Of a stretch of DNA of 64,000 nt, positions 26,603-34,936 are shown in pieces. The notes below the pieces were generated by a model, which was not told the DNA's origin, made no database searches, and saw nothing but the letters and a program-made list of their open reading frames with translations. The stretch is from Listeria swaminathanii (GTDB taxonomy: Bacteria; Bacillota; Bacilli; Lactobacillales; Listeriaceae). The DNA is taken from assembly GCF_014229645.1 (NCBI RefSeq), contig NZ_JAATOD010000005.1:1-64000 (forward strand), written 5' to 3'. A program made the position numbers and the translations under genes. How positions within the stretch are numbered: position 1 is the stretch's first letter; each line of letters starts with the position of its first letter.

Positions 26603-28561
26603 TTATTTGATTTTATTTTCTTTACGTTTGATTAAGCCGTAGCGTACGAAGATATTCGCGAACGTAATAAAGGCGATACCTACTATCAAACCAATCGCAT
26701 AGGCCCAGAAATTTTCAACGAGCGGCCAGCCCCAAATTGCTGGAAGTGGAAGCCATTGTACAGCACCAAGTAAAACTGCAGTGACCGCACCAAGAGAAGC
26801 ACCAATCATATTAATTGGAATCGTGATAAGCGGATTTTGTAACATAAATGGAATCGCGCCCTCTCCTATGGCTATAAACCCTAGGAAAATAGAGGTTGTA
26901 CCGGCAACACGTAAGTTGTCATCAAAAACACGACGTTTAACAATATACTTATCTAATACAGTCGCAAGCCCCAGTCCGATTGGCGGGATAACGATTGCTA
27001 AAACGCGGGCAGTTAGCGGGAAAATTCCGTCTGCTGCAAGCCCAATTGCGATAGCACCAGCTGCTTTATTGACTGGTCCACCTAAGTCAAACGCGGTCAA
27101 ACAAGCAATAATAGTTGAAAGTAGTACAGCACTTGCATCTTGATTTTGAATAATTAGTTCTTGTAACCATGCGTTTAGCCCGCCGAAAACTGGGTCGACC
27201 ACATAGTAGTTGACGAAGAACAAGACTAAAACAGTAATCCCTGGAATCAGGAACATTGGTTTCATAGCTTGTAAATTTTTGTGTAATTTAATTTTTTCGT
27301 TTAAGAATTTAGCAACAAATCCGGCAATGATACCTAAAATTAGGACACCGAAGAATCCGGATGGTATACCGCCATCTACGCCCCAGAAGGTGTAATGAAG
27401 TCCTGCTGCGAAAGCACCACCGATAAACCCAGGAGCAAGTCCCGGACGGTCAGCAATCGAGTAAGCAAGGAAGGCACCGAATACAGGGTACATGAATTTC
27501 ATAATCATATTTCCGTATAAACCGAGATAATGGAAAATAACGATAAGCTGATTAGCATTTGTTGCATACTCTGGATTACCAATAACTTTTTCAAGACCAA
27601 AGGCAGTTGCACCAAGTTGGCCAATACCAATCATTAAACCACCTGCGACAATAACAGGTAACATATAAGAAATACCAGTTAAAATACCACGATAAATTTG
27701 GGAGAAAATACTGCTCTTATTATTATCAAATTGTTGTTCCGTACCATCTGTATCAGCTTTCACGTAACCATCAGGCTTGCTTAATACAGTTTCAATCATT
27801 TCTTTACCACTACGAAGCGGCTCAGCGACACGTCTTTGGATAAAAGGCATTCCGGCAAAACGTTCTTTATCTTTTGCAGTGATATCAGTAGCGAAAATAA
27901 CAGCTTCTGCGCCTTTAAGAATTTCAGGGGTAATGCGGTCTTCAATACCATTAGCACCTTGTTTTTCAACAATAACTTCAATGCCAAGCTCTTTACCAGC
28001 AAGTTCAAGGGCTTCCGCTGCCATATACGTATGGGCGATACCCGCTGCACATGCTGTGATAGCCACGATTTTTCGGTTGTAATCTACTTTTTCATCTTGT
28101 TGTTGTTCAGAATCAAGTACGTTCATAAATTCGTTTACTGTCGGAGCGGTAGAGATGCTCTCGATAAAAGTGGGATCGAGTAAACGCTTACTTAATGCCG
28201 CTAAAAGTTCTAAGTGAGTTGATCCGGCTTCGTTTTCTGGAATAGCTAATAAAAAGATATATTTTACTTCATTCGTTGGATCAATACTGCCCCAAGAATT
28301 AATTGGTTGATTGATACGAGCAAATGCAAAAGCAGCTTTTTTAACAGCCTTAGATTTACCATGTGGAATAGCAAAACCTTTCTCTAAACCAGTTTCAGAA
28401 ATCTTTTCGCGTTCTAAGACAGCTTTTTTAAATTCATTTTTATCTGATAAAACTCCTTGATTGTGTAAAGCATCAATTAATCCATCAAATACTTCTTCTT
28501 TAGTGCGCCAATCTTTATCTAAAAAGATGAGTGGCTCCGATGTAATATTGCTTAATTTCAA
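26603..28561 (-). CDS. mngA: PTS fructose/mannosylglycerate-family EIIABC
   Basis: 652 residues with three domains in order: EIIA (about 1-150) with the phosphorylated histidine in FAIPHGKSKAV; EIIB (about 165-265) with the phosphocysteine in VAITACAAGIAHTYMAAEAL; and EIIC (about 290-640), eight or more membrane helices. Domain order and length match E. coli MngA (658), the 2-O-alpha-mannosyl-D-glycerate permease, as well as FruA. With the GH38 and glycerate kinase genes downstream, a glycoside of glycerate is the likely substrate; it would be phosphorylated on entry. Confidence 0.87.
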   Translation of the reverse strand: MKLSNITSEPLIFLDKDWRTKEEVFDGLIDALHNQGVLSDKNEFKKAVLEREKISETGLEKGFAIPHGKSKAVKKAAFAFARINQPINSWGSIDPTNEVKYIFLLAIPENEAGSTHLELLAALSKRLLDPTFIESISTAPTVNEFMNVLDSEQQQDEKVDYNRKIVAITACAAGIAHTYMAAEALELAGKELGIEVIVEKQGANGIEDRITPEILKGAEAVIFATDITAKDKERFAGMPFIQRRVAEPLRSGKEMIETVLSKPDGYVKADTDGTEQQFDNNKSSIFSQIYRGILTGISYMLPVIVAGGLMIGIGQLGATAFGLEKVIGNPEYATNANQLIVIFHYLGLYGNMIMKFMYPVFGAFLAYSIADRPGLAPGFIGGAFAAGLHYTFWGVDGGIPSGFFGVLILGIIAGFVAKFLNEKIKLHKNLQAMKPMFLIPGITVLVLFFVNYYVVDPVFGGLNAWLQELIIQNQDASAVLLSTIIACLTAFDLGGPVNKAAGAIAIGLAADGIFPLTARVLAIVIPPIGLGLATVLDKYIVKRRVFDDNLRVAGTTSIFLGFIAIGEGAIPFMLQNPLITIPINMIGASLGAVTAVLLGAVQWLPLPAIWGWPLVENFWAYAIGLIVGIAFITFANIFVRYGLIKRKENKIK

Positions 28562-28633
28562 TGCTATCAGCTCCTTTATTAACAGTCTTTTCCCTAGGTT
28601 ACTTTAGTTATACCATAATATTTTTTTGAAAAA

Positions 28634-28657
28634 GTACGAAAATCGTACAATTGTACG
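28634..28657. promoter_or_regulatory. Palindromic operator between PTS and RpiR genes
   Basis: CGTACAATTGTACG at 28644-28657 is a perfect 14-bp palindrome, and GTACG-aaaat-CGTAC at 28634-28648 overlaps it, giving three GTACG/CGTAC half-sites. It lies in the divergent promoter region of the PTS operon and the RpiR-family gene, just upstream of TATACT at 28686 on plus. Confidence 0.55.
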
Positions 28658-28725
28658 CAGTGTTGTTCATTCGCTTTTATTTCATGTATACTAAAATTAA
28701 TTCGGATATCCATGGAGGTATTATT

Positions 28726-29478
28726 ATGTCAGCCACTTCACTTTATCGTTTGTTTGCGCCTCAAATTGAATTTTTAAGTCCTGCTGAAAAGCAAGTTTTC
28801 TTCTATATTGATAATCATATTTCTACACTTGAAAAAATGTCACTCACATCTTTAGCGGAATCGACCAACGTTAGTACTACGACCGTTATTAGAATGTGTC
28901 ATAAATTAAAACTTTCCGGTTTCTCTGAGCTCAAATTCTTACTTCATTCGGACAAAACAGAAGCCAAACCCCTTTCCAAAGACTATTCGTCCACATTTTT
29001 AGAAACCATTCGATTAGGAATTGAGCAACTTCCGAAGAAAGAAATTGAACAAGTAGCTACGAGAATTGCGTATGCTCCTAAAATCTATATTGCTTGCCTT
29101 GGTATGACAAAAACATTAGGCGAGTATTTTTCAAAGAGTCTAGTTACATCGAAGAAGAATGTTGTCTTTACTTACGATTCTTTTATTATTGATGTGTTGC
29201 CGCAAATTGTTGAGAGAGATGACCTGATTATTATTATTTCAGAAAGCGGAGGCACGGAAAATACGCTGTCACTCGCCGAACATTTGAAATATAATTTGTC
29301 GAATGTCATTGCTATTGTAAACAACCCTAATGCGCAAATTTCCCAATATGTTGAGACGATTATCTACGCTTCCAGTGAGGTATTTGATGAAGATTTATTT
29401 AAGCATCATCATGCGCCACTTTTAATTGTAATTGACTTGATTTTAAATGTTTTTGAACAGCAAAAAAAACTTATTTAA
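28726..29478 (+). CDS. RpiR/MurR-family regulator
   Basis: 250 residues from ATG 28726 with GGAGG upstream; the longer frame from 28651 crosses the promoter. An N-terminal helix-turn-helix (about 1-75, MSLTSLAESTNVSTTTVIRM) is followed by a SIS sugar-phosphate-binding domain (IYIACLGMTKTLGEYFSKSL, IIIISESGGTENTLSLAEHL). RpiR regulators sense phosphosugars. The gene is divergent from the sugar-glycerate operon, with a palindrome between them, so it probably controls that operon in response to a phosphorylated intermediate. Confidence 0.87.
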   Translation: MSATSLYRLFAPQIEFLSPAEKQVFFYIDNHISTLEKMSLTSLAESTNVSTTTVIRMCHKLKLSGFSELKFLLHSDKTEAKPLSKDYSSTFLETIRLGIEQLPKKEIEQVATRIAYAPKIYIACLGMTKTLGEYFSKSLVTSKKNVVFTYDSFIIDVLPQIVERDDLIIIISESGGTENTLSLAEHLKYNLSNVIAIVNNPNAQISQYVETIIYASSEVFDEDLFKHHHAPLLIVIDLILNVFEQQKKLI

Positions 29479-29561
29479 AAATATTTTCATGATATTGCTT
29501 GACATGAAACCCATTTCATCATTTAAAACTAATATATAAGGTGATGAAGGAGGCGGATGAT

Positions 29562-29921
29562 ATGAAATTAGATGGAGTATGTAAGGTTAGTTCAACCCTT
29601 GGAATGGAATATCAATTCGGAGAGTTTTATATTGATAGAGACTACCTTGTTTTTGACCAAAACTTCAGCCTAGGTATGAAAAAACGACAAACATTTCCAG
29701 TTGCCAAACTAGAAAAGATGGCACTAGTACGTGAAAAAGAGGAACTTCTGCTGACATTTAGCTGCGATAATATTGAATTTGAACTAAATGAGAATTCTCA
29801 TGCCAATTTGCGTGAATTTCGAGATTTGCTTCAAAATAAAGGCACAAACGCCGCGGATATTCAAAAAGCAGAAAAAGCGAGATATACAACACATCATTAT
29901 CACAACTTCGCCAAATCTTGA
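29562..29921 (+). CDS. Conserved small protein (119 aa), function unknown
   Basis: ATG 29562 has GGAGG at 29549-29553. The protein is soluble, with an N-terminal beta-rich part (CKVSSTLGMEYQFGEFYIDR, YLVFDQNFSLG) resembling a PH/GRAM-like or YxjI-like sandwich, a LREFRDLLQNK helix, and a histidine-rich end (TTHHYHNFAKS). It lies 14 bases before an HAD phosphatase gene and shares its operon. I do not recognise a named family. Confidence 0.65.
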   Translation: MKLDGVCKVSSTLGMEYQFGEFYIDRDYLVFDQNFSLGMKKRQTFPVAKLEKMALVREKEELLLTFSCDNIEFELNENSHANLREFRDLLQNKGTNAADIQKAEKARYTTHHYHNFAKS

Positions 29922-29935
29922 AGGAGGAATTTGCA

Positions 29936-30547
29936 ATGTATAAAGCAATAATTTTTGACGTAGATGGAACTATTCTAGACACGGAAAGAGCTGTTTTACA
30001 TTCTCTTCAAGCAGTTTTGGCCGAGGAAGGATTAAGTTATGAGCTAGATGAATTGCGATTTGTACTTGGAATCACAGGAGCGGCTGCGGTTGAACAGTTA
30101 AACATTTTAGATGAAGAAAAAGTATTAGATAAATGGATTGAACGAGAGGCGTCATTTATTGAAGAAGTAGAGGTTTTTGATGGGATTCACGAGGTGTTGC
30201 ATGCCATTCCAGAAAGCGGCGTGGTTACTTCTAAAAATGCGTTAGAAATGGAAAAAGGTTTTTATCCGTTTGATATCCAGGATCATTTTCAAGCAATTGT
30301 TTGCGCGAGTGATACGGAAAACCATAAACCCCACCCAGCTCCACTTTTGAAAGGGTTGGAAATTCTTGGCAGAGAGCCGCATGAGGTGCTTTATGTTGGG
30401 GATTCTTCTTATGATATGAAATGTGCCCATGCCGCCGGAGCTCATTTTGGCTTAGCGCTTTGGGGTGCAAAAACGACAGATGGCTTTGAAAAGGCAGAAC
30501 TTGTTTTCGAAAAACCAGCAGATATTTTGGCTTATGTGAGTAAATAA
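29936..30547 (+). CDS. HAD-IA family phosphatase (PGMB/Gph-like)
   Basis: 203 residues from ATG 29936, which has AAGGAGG at the right distance. HAD motif I is IFDVDGTILDTE with the nucleophile and acid-base aspartates, motif II is SGVVTSKN, motif III the lysine in NHKPHPAPLL, and motif IV GDSSYDMKCAHAAG. The cap domain is a small helical bundle (about 15-80). Members remove phosphate from small metabolites such as phosphoglycolate or sugar phosphates; the substrate cannot be told. A terminator follows. Confidence 0.85.
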   Translation: MYKAIIFDVDGTILDTERAVLHSLQAVLAEEGLSYELDELRFVLGITGAAAVEQLNILDEEKVLDKWIEREASFIEEVEVFDGIHEVLHAIPESGVVTSKNALEMEKGFYPFDIQDHFQAIVCASDTENHKPHPAPLLKGLEILGREPHEVLYVGDSSYDMKCAHAAGAHFGLALWGAKTTDGFEKAELVFEKPADILAYVSK

Positions 30548-30548
30548 T

Positions 30549-30587
30549 AAAAACCCGCCAACCTTGGATGAAGGTGAGCGGGTTTTT
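30549..30587. terminator. Bidirectional terminator
   Basis: AAAAACCCGC and GCGGGTTTTTT, with inner ACCTT/AAGGT pairing, form the stem; it lies between the HAD gene (plus) and the cupin gene (minus). Confidence 0.8.
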
Positions 30588-30590
30588 TCG

Positions 30591-30995
30591 TTATAATTTG
30601 TTATAGTGTTCGTCGGAAACTGGTTCTAGCCAAGTCGTTCCATCTAATTCCACATTTGTGGAAATGGCTAAATGAACAAACCAGCTATCTTTTGTAGCGC
30701 CGTGCCAATGTTTTACGTCTTTAGGAATAGTCACGACATCACCCTCTTTTAGTAGCTGGGCTGGTTTTCCTTCTTCTTGGTAGTAGCCGGTTCCGCCGGT
30801 GACAAGCAGGATTTGCCCGCCATCATGTTTATGCCAATTATTTCGAGCTCCCGGTTCAAAAGTAACATTCCCAATCGGACAATTATAAATAGTGTCTTCT
30901 GGAACAAGCATTTTTAAATAAGCATTTCCAATAAAGTAGTCATTTGTAATCAGCTCACCTTTATCAAAAATAACGCTATTTTCTAGTGTGGCCAT
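30591..30995 (-). CDS. Cupin-domain protein
   Basis: 134 residues from the ATG at 30995, which has AAAGGAG upstream. The single cupin barrel shows the metal-binding histidines in RNNWHKHDGGQILLVTGG and a second histidine in DVKHWHGATKDSW. The pattern resembles the RmlC-like cupins encoded beside carboxymuconolactone decarboxylase or MerR regulators. It follows a MerR-family gene by 21 bases on the same strand, so it is likely part of that regulator's own operon. The small-molecule role is unknown. Confidence 0.83.
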   Translation of the reverse strand: MATLENSVIFDKGELITNDYFIGNAYLKMLVPEDTIYNCPIGNVTFEPGARNNWHKHDGGQILLVTGGTGYYQEEGKPAQLLKEGDVVTIPKDVKHWHGATKDSWFVHLAISTNVELDGTTWLEPVSDEHYNKL

Positions 30996-31016
30996 TTTCA
31001 ATTACTCCTTTCGATA

Positions 31017-31451
31017 TTAAAAATCTTTTAGTTTCTTTTGTGCTGGAATGAGATGAGTATCGTAATTATCGATTTTGAAGTCGAGACGATCAAGCGCATC
31101 TTGCATGACGTCAATACGATTTTTCAGGTCAATGCGCTGTTCTTTAAGTAATTCGACGCGGGCTTCTAAAGTATGCTCGCCTTCTCGGAAAAGTGCTAAG
31201 TAATCAATCAAGGCTTCAATGGATAAACCAGCACGGCGCATTTGGCGGCTAAACTGAATCCAGCGTAAATCTTCTGCGCCGAATTTACGGACGCCATTTT
31301 CATTACGATGGACGGGTGGAATTAAGCCAATTCGTTCATAATAGCGAATTGTATCAGCAGAAACTCCACTTTTCTCGCTGGCCTCTTTTATGCTCATTGT
31401 CAGTTCTTCAGAAGCATCTACAGCAAAAAGAACTGTTTGGTTTTTAGACAT
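31017..31451 (-). CDS. MerR-family regulator
   Basis: 144 residues from ATG 31451, with GGAG seven bases before. The MerR winged helix begins MSIKEASEKSGVSADTIRYY and ERIGLIPPVHRNENGVRKFG; it is preceded by an unusual leader of about 17 residues (KNQTVLFAVDASEEL). A coiled-coil dimer helix follows (about 90-130), and there is no metal-binding cysteine cluster, so the effector is probably organic. The promoter at 31483-31513 has the long 19-bp spacer of MerR targets, which indicates autoregulation together with the cupin gene. Confidence 0.87.
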   Translation of the reverse strand: MSKNQTVLFAVDASEELTMSIKEASEKSGVSADTIRYYERIGLIPPVHRNENGVRKFGAEDLRWIQFSRQMRRAGLSIEALIDYLALFREGEHTLEARVELLKEQRIDLKNRIDVMQDALDRLDFKIDNYDTHLIPAQKKLKDF

Positions 31452-31482
31452 AGCCATTCTCCTTTACTTATTTGATATATTC

Positions 31483-31513
31483 ATTGTATTCCTTGGAGTT
31501 AACTTTAAGTCAA
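31483..31513 (-). promoter_or_regulatory. MerR-type promoter with 19-bp spacer
   Basis: On the minus strand TTGACT (31508-31513) and TACAAT (31483-31488) are separated by 19 bases instead of 17. Around the spacer lies the dyad CTTAAAGTTAACTCCAAG. This is the classic architecture of promoters twisted into shape by MerR-family activators. Confidence 0.75.
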
Positions 31514-31516
31514 GCG

Positions 31517-31559
31517 AAAACACCAACCATGCTCGAATTCTATTGATGATTGGTGTTTT
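31517..31559 (-). terminator. Terminator of the PucR-like gene
   Basis: AAAACACCAA at 31517-31526 and TTGGTGTTTT at 31550-31559 pair; the loop covers the stop codon region. It separates the PucR-like gene from the MerR promoter. Confidence 0.65.
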
Positions 31560-32427
31560 TTGTATGAGATTGTAGCGTTGCAAGATAAGCTAACAAGAGC
31601 CCGTCCATTTTGCGGAGGGAGAGGTTTGTTTGCTCGTGGAATTTATCCAAACGATATTGGATTGTGTTCCGGTGCATAAAAAGTTCTTTCGCAGTGAGGC
31701 TGATGTTGCCTTGGTTTTTAAATAACGTATGAATCAGCGGGATCCAAGTGTCATCTTGATGGAAAAGATTGTTGAGCTCACTAGTAATTAAGCTTTCCTT
31801 CATTCGAAGCGCGATGACTTTTAAACTTTCGGATGCAACCGTTTGAACAATTTCGCGATTATTGTAATTGAAAATCGTCCGCTCCTCTGCAAATAAGCCG
31901 CGTAATTTGGCATTTAACGGGTGGAAGAGACCCATGAAAAAAGTGGACTGAATGTAAAAATCGCTTTCAAGTGTACCAGCGACTGCAACGAGTTCTTCTT
32001 CGCCAAGCAGGGAGCCGGTGGATTTTTCAATAATAACGCCATAATTAGCCGAAAACATAATAAGTTCGGCATCTGGGCTAAAGAAACTTAGCAATGCTTT
32101 TTGCCATTCTTGTAGCATGCTTTTAGTTGTCTTAGTTTTAATATGAAACTGGGTTATGCGATAAGTATCTTTTTCGTTAGGAATGGCCATTTCTTCCTGA
32201 CCAAATAATAAGTCGAACCAAAATTGAGTTGATTCTTTGGTAAAAGTTGGTAATGGTTCTGGAAATAAAGTATGTAATAATGTAGCTTCTTGTTCGGAAA
32301 GATCATTTTTAGGAATAGTAAAATAATGCGGTTCTTCGTAAAAAGAAATCGTATTCGAGCTTGCTTTTATTGGATTTTTTGAAACAACTATATTGGGATA
32401 TCTATTTTTTAATATTTTAATATGCAT
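31540..32427 (-). CDS. PucR/CdaR-type helix-turn-helix regulator
   Basis: 295 residues from the ATG at 32427; the upstream extension to 32520 has no ribosome binding site and is unlikely. The C-terminus carries the PucR-type HTH_30 domain (ISLTAKELFMHRNTIQYRLDKF), while the N-terminal 200 residues form a region of unknown fold with no recognised sensor. CdaR and PucR relatives activate sugar-acid or purine catabolism. It stands alone and ends in a terminator, so the target is unclear. Confidence 0.8.
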   Translation of the reverse strand: MHIKILKNRYPNIVVSKNPIKASSNTISFYEEPHYFTIPKNDLSEQEATLLHTLFPEPLPTFTKESTQFWFDLLFGQEEMAIPNEKDTYRITQFHIKTKTTKSMLQEWQKALLSFFSPDAELIMFSANYGVIIEKSTGSLLGEEELVAVAGTLESDFYIQSTFFMGLFHPLNAKLRGLFAEERTIFNYNNREIVQTVASESLKVIALRMKESLITSELNNLFHQDDTWIPLIHTLFKNQGNISLTAKELFMHRNTIQYRLDKFHEQTNLSLRKMDGLLLAYLATLQSHTKNTNHQ

Positions 32428-32507
32428 CGTGGATAGCACCCCTTCTCTACCTTTTATTTTTACAAAAGAAAGATAGGAAGTCAAATTATTGCCCGGGAAA
32501 TAAAAAG

Positions 32508-32558
32508 GTTGCGCAGTCAACTAAAATGTTGCTATAATATAATGGTTGACGCCGCAAC
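32508..32558 (+). promoter_or_regulatory. MarR-operon promoter bracketed by an inverted repeat
   Basis: TTGCGC (32509-32514) and TATAAT (32533-32538), 18 bases apart, drive the marR-MATE operon. GTTGCGCAGTCAAC (32508-32521) and GTTGACGCCGCAAC (32545-32558) are inverted copies matching at 12 of 14 positions, one over the -35 and the other over the start of the transcript, as expected of an autorepressor. Confidence 0.6.
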
Positions 32559-32596
32559 TAATTATGTGGCGGATTTTTTTATGAGGAGTCGGATAA

Positions 32597-33046
32597 ATGG
32601 CAGAGAGACACGAAAGTTTAGCGAAAGCCATCGCAATTATTCATCGTTCGGAAAGCAGTTTTAAAAATAAAAAATTACTAGAAACTGGTCTTAATATAGG
32701 TCAATTGCGTTATTTATGGACGCTTTATAAAGAAGATGGTATTTCCCAAGAATCAATGGCGAAACGCTTTATGGTCGACAAGGCGAGTGTGACGCGGCAT
32801 ATTAAGCGTCTGGAAGAACTTGGCATGATTCGCCGCGAAATCGATACGAAGGATAGACGTATTCAGCGGATTTTTGTGACAAAGACTGGTTTTAAGATGC
32901 GTGAATTAATTGAGGAAGTGACCGAAGAATGGTCCGCGTTTTTAACAGCTGGATTTAGTGAGAAAGAAAAAGATGACTTAATGCATTTGATAGGCCGATT
33001 GTCTGATAATGCGATTATAGCAGTTGAAGGAGGAGAAGCTGAATGA
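32597..33046 (+). CDS. MarR-family regulator
   Basis: 149 residues. The winged helix covers about 35-110 with SQESMAKRFMVDKASVTRHIKRLEELG and the wing REIDTKDRRIQRIFVTKTG. ATG 32597 has GAGGAG upstream. Its stop overlaps the start of a MATE-type efflux gene (ATGA), so regulator and pump are translated together, and an inverted repeat straddles their promoter. By analogy it represses the operon and is released by the drug or metabolite exported. Confidence 0.9.
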   Translation: MAERHESLAKAIAIIHRSESSFKNKKLLETGLNIGQLRYLWTLYKEDGISQESMAKRFMVDKASVTRHIKRLEELGMIRREIDTKDRRIQRIFVTKTGFKMRELIEEVTEEWSAFLTAGFSEKEKDDLMHLIGRLSDNAIIAVEGGEAE

Positions 33047-34395
33047 AAGAACAGAGTAAACGATTAGGTGAAGATAGCATTCCGTCACTCATGGCGCGAT
33101 TGTCGATTCCGGCATTTATCGGTATGTTTGTTATGGGGATGTATAATATTGTTGATACAATTTTCGTGTCGTACGGCGTTGGGCCATCAGGGGTTGCCGC
33201 ACTTTCGATTGCGTTCCCGGTCCAAATGATACTAATGGCGATGGCAGCGATGTTTGGGATTGGTGGTGCATCGATTATTTCCCGCTCGCTCGGTGCTGGA
33301 GAACAAAAAAACGCGGATAAAGTATTCCACCAAGTTATCTGGTTGGTACTTATTTCGAGCATATTTATCGCGATTATTACCTTTATTTTCTTAGATCCAC
33401 TTATTACGCTTTTCGGAGCACCGGCAGATATTCATGATATCGCGAGTGATTTCTTATCGCTTATCTTACTAGGCGCTGTGTTCCAAACCTTTGCGATGGC
33501 GATGAATAATATCGTTCGCTCGGAAGGTAACGCTAAAACAGCGATGTTAACCATGATTATTTCCGCTATTTTAAATATGATTTTAAACCCGATTTTCATT
33601 ATGGGATTTGGTATGGGCGTCCGCGGTTCTGCGCTTGCAACCGTCATTGCACAAGCAGTTGGCGCGATTTGGCTCTTGATTTACTTTTTATCAGGCAAAA
33701 GTACTTTATCTTTAAAAGGATTCTCATTCCGAATGGATTTCCCGCTGATTCGCCGGATTATGGCAATCGGGTTCCCGTCATTCATTATGATGTCGGCAGG
33801 AAGTATCGTAACCGTTGCGGTAAACTGGATGCTTAATATTTATGGTGGAACGATGGCGATTGCAGTTTACGGGATTGCGAACCGAATTGCGTCCTTCGTC
33901 ATTATGCCAATCAATGGTGTCACACAAGGGATGCAACCAATCGTAGGCTTTAACTACGGTTCCAGACAATTCGAGCGCGTAATGAAAGCTGTCAAAGTGT
34001 CCATGATTGCTGCGACCGTAATGTCACTAGTTGCTTGGGGCTTAGTAGAAATTTTCCCGGGATTACTCGTGCGAATCTTCTCTAACGACCCAGAACTAAT
34101 TGCCCAAGGAACAAACGCTGTTAGATTTATGCTATTAGCCGCACCAACTATTGGTTTCCAAATTGTCTGCGGTGGGCTATATCAAGCGCTTGGTCGAGCA
34201 AGAATTTCATTTATCATTTCGTTGATGCGCCAAATCATCTGTTTAGTACCACTTTTACTTATTTTGCCGCAATTCTTTGGCTTAAATGGTATTTGGTACG
34301 CGTTCCCGCTAGCAGATTTAGGAGCGTTCACCGTTTGTCTTGTCATTATGAGCAAAACATGGCGCCGAATTTTTAAAAATCCCGAGATAGTTTAA
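33043..34395 (+). CDS. MATE-family multidrug efflux transporter
   Basis: 450 residues with 12 membrane helices in two homologous halves: FIGMFVMGMYNIVDTIFVSY opens the first and a similar AIGFPSFIMMSAGSIVTVAV the second, the family's repeated pattern. It resembles the NorM/MepA branch (cation-coupled drug export). It is encoded with, and overlaps, a MarR regulator. The substrate cannot be read from sequence. Confidence 0.9.
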   Translation: MKEQSKRLGEDSIPSLMARLSIPAFIGMFVMGMYNIVDTIFVSYGVGPSGVAALSIAFPVQMILMAMAAMFGIGGASIISRSLGAGEQKNADKVFHQVIWLVLISSIFIAIITFIFLDPLITLFGAPADIHDIASDFLSLILLGAVFQTFAMAMNNIVRSEGNAKTAMLTMIISAILNMILNPIFIMGFGMGVRGSALATVIAQAVGAIWLLIYFLSGKSTLSLKGFSFRMDFPLIRRIMAIGFPSFIMMSAGSIVTVAVNWMLNIYGGTMAIAVYGIANRIASFVIMPINGVTQGMQPIVGFNYGSRQFERVMKAVKVSMIAATVMSLVAWGLVEIFPGLLVRIFSNDPELIAQGTNAVRFMLLAAPTIGFQIVCGGLYQALGRARISFIISLMRQIICLVPLLLILPQFFGLNGIWYAFPLADLGAFTVCLVIMSKTWRRIFKNPEIV

Positions 34396-34452
34396 GCTAA
34401 ATTGAATGGGGTATTTTCTAACTAGTGTCTCAAAAATAAAGGAGCGATTTGT

Positions 34453-34896
34453 ATGGCAAAAATGTACCCGTATTTAGCTTTTGAAAATGCAAAAGAGGCT
34501 TTAGGATATTATGAAGAAGTGTTCGGAGCAACGAATATCACGAGGTTGCCAGTAACCGAAGAACAAAGCGAAATGTTCGGTCTGGCAAAAGAAAATCTGG
34601 AAAACACCACAGTTCACGGTGGATTTACAGTGCTTGGCGCGAACTTGTTTTGTTCAGATTCTTTCGGAAAAGAAGTAAAGCCATCCAACCAAATCTCCAT
34701 TATGCTCGATTCTAACAGTGAGGATCCAGCGGCAGTAGCCGACGCCGATGCTTTCTTTGAGAAAGTGAGTTCATCAGGAAGAATCACCGTAACGCTGCCT
34801 TTCGCAGAGCAATTTTGGGGCGGTAAAATGGGACAATTCGTCGATGAATATGGAATTTCTTGGATGATTCATACGCAACCTTATTCTAAATTATAA
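34453..34896 (+). CDS. PhnB-like VOC (glyoxalase-fold) protein
   Basis: 147 residues. The opening YPYLAFENAKEALGYYEEVFGA is the N-terminal hallmark of the PhnB/YjdN group of the vicinal-oxygen-chelate superfamily, and the end LPFAEQFWGGKMGQFVDEYGISWMI the C-terminal hallmark. Such proteins form dimers and may bind a metal, but few have a known reaction. AAAGGAGCG precedes the ATG. It stands alone between the MATE gene and a bidirectional terminator. Confidence 0.85.
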   Translation: MAKMYPYLAFENAKEALGYYEEVFGATNITRLPVTEEQSEMFGLAKENLENTTVHGGFTVLGANLFCSDSFGKEVKPSNQISIMLDSNSEDPAAVADADAFFEKVSSSGRITVTLPFAEQFWGGKMGQFVDEYGISWMIHTQPYSKL

Positions 34897-34901
34897 CAAG
34901 C

Positions 34902-34936
34902 AAGTGGACCAAGATATCAGCTATCTTGGTCCACTT
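34902..34936. terminator. Bidirectional terminator, 15-bp stem
   Basis: AAGTGGACCAAGATA pairs perfectly with TATCTTGGTCCACTT and is followed by T's on plus, serving the VOC gene and the convergent GNAT gene. Confidence 0.85.
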
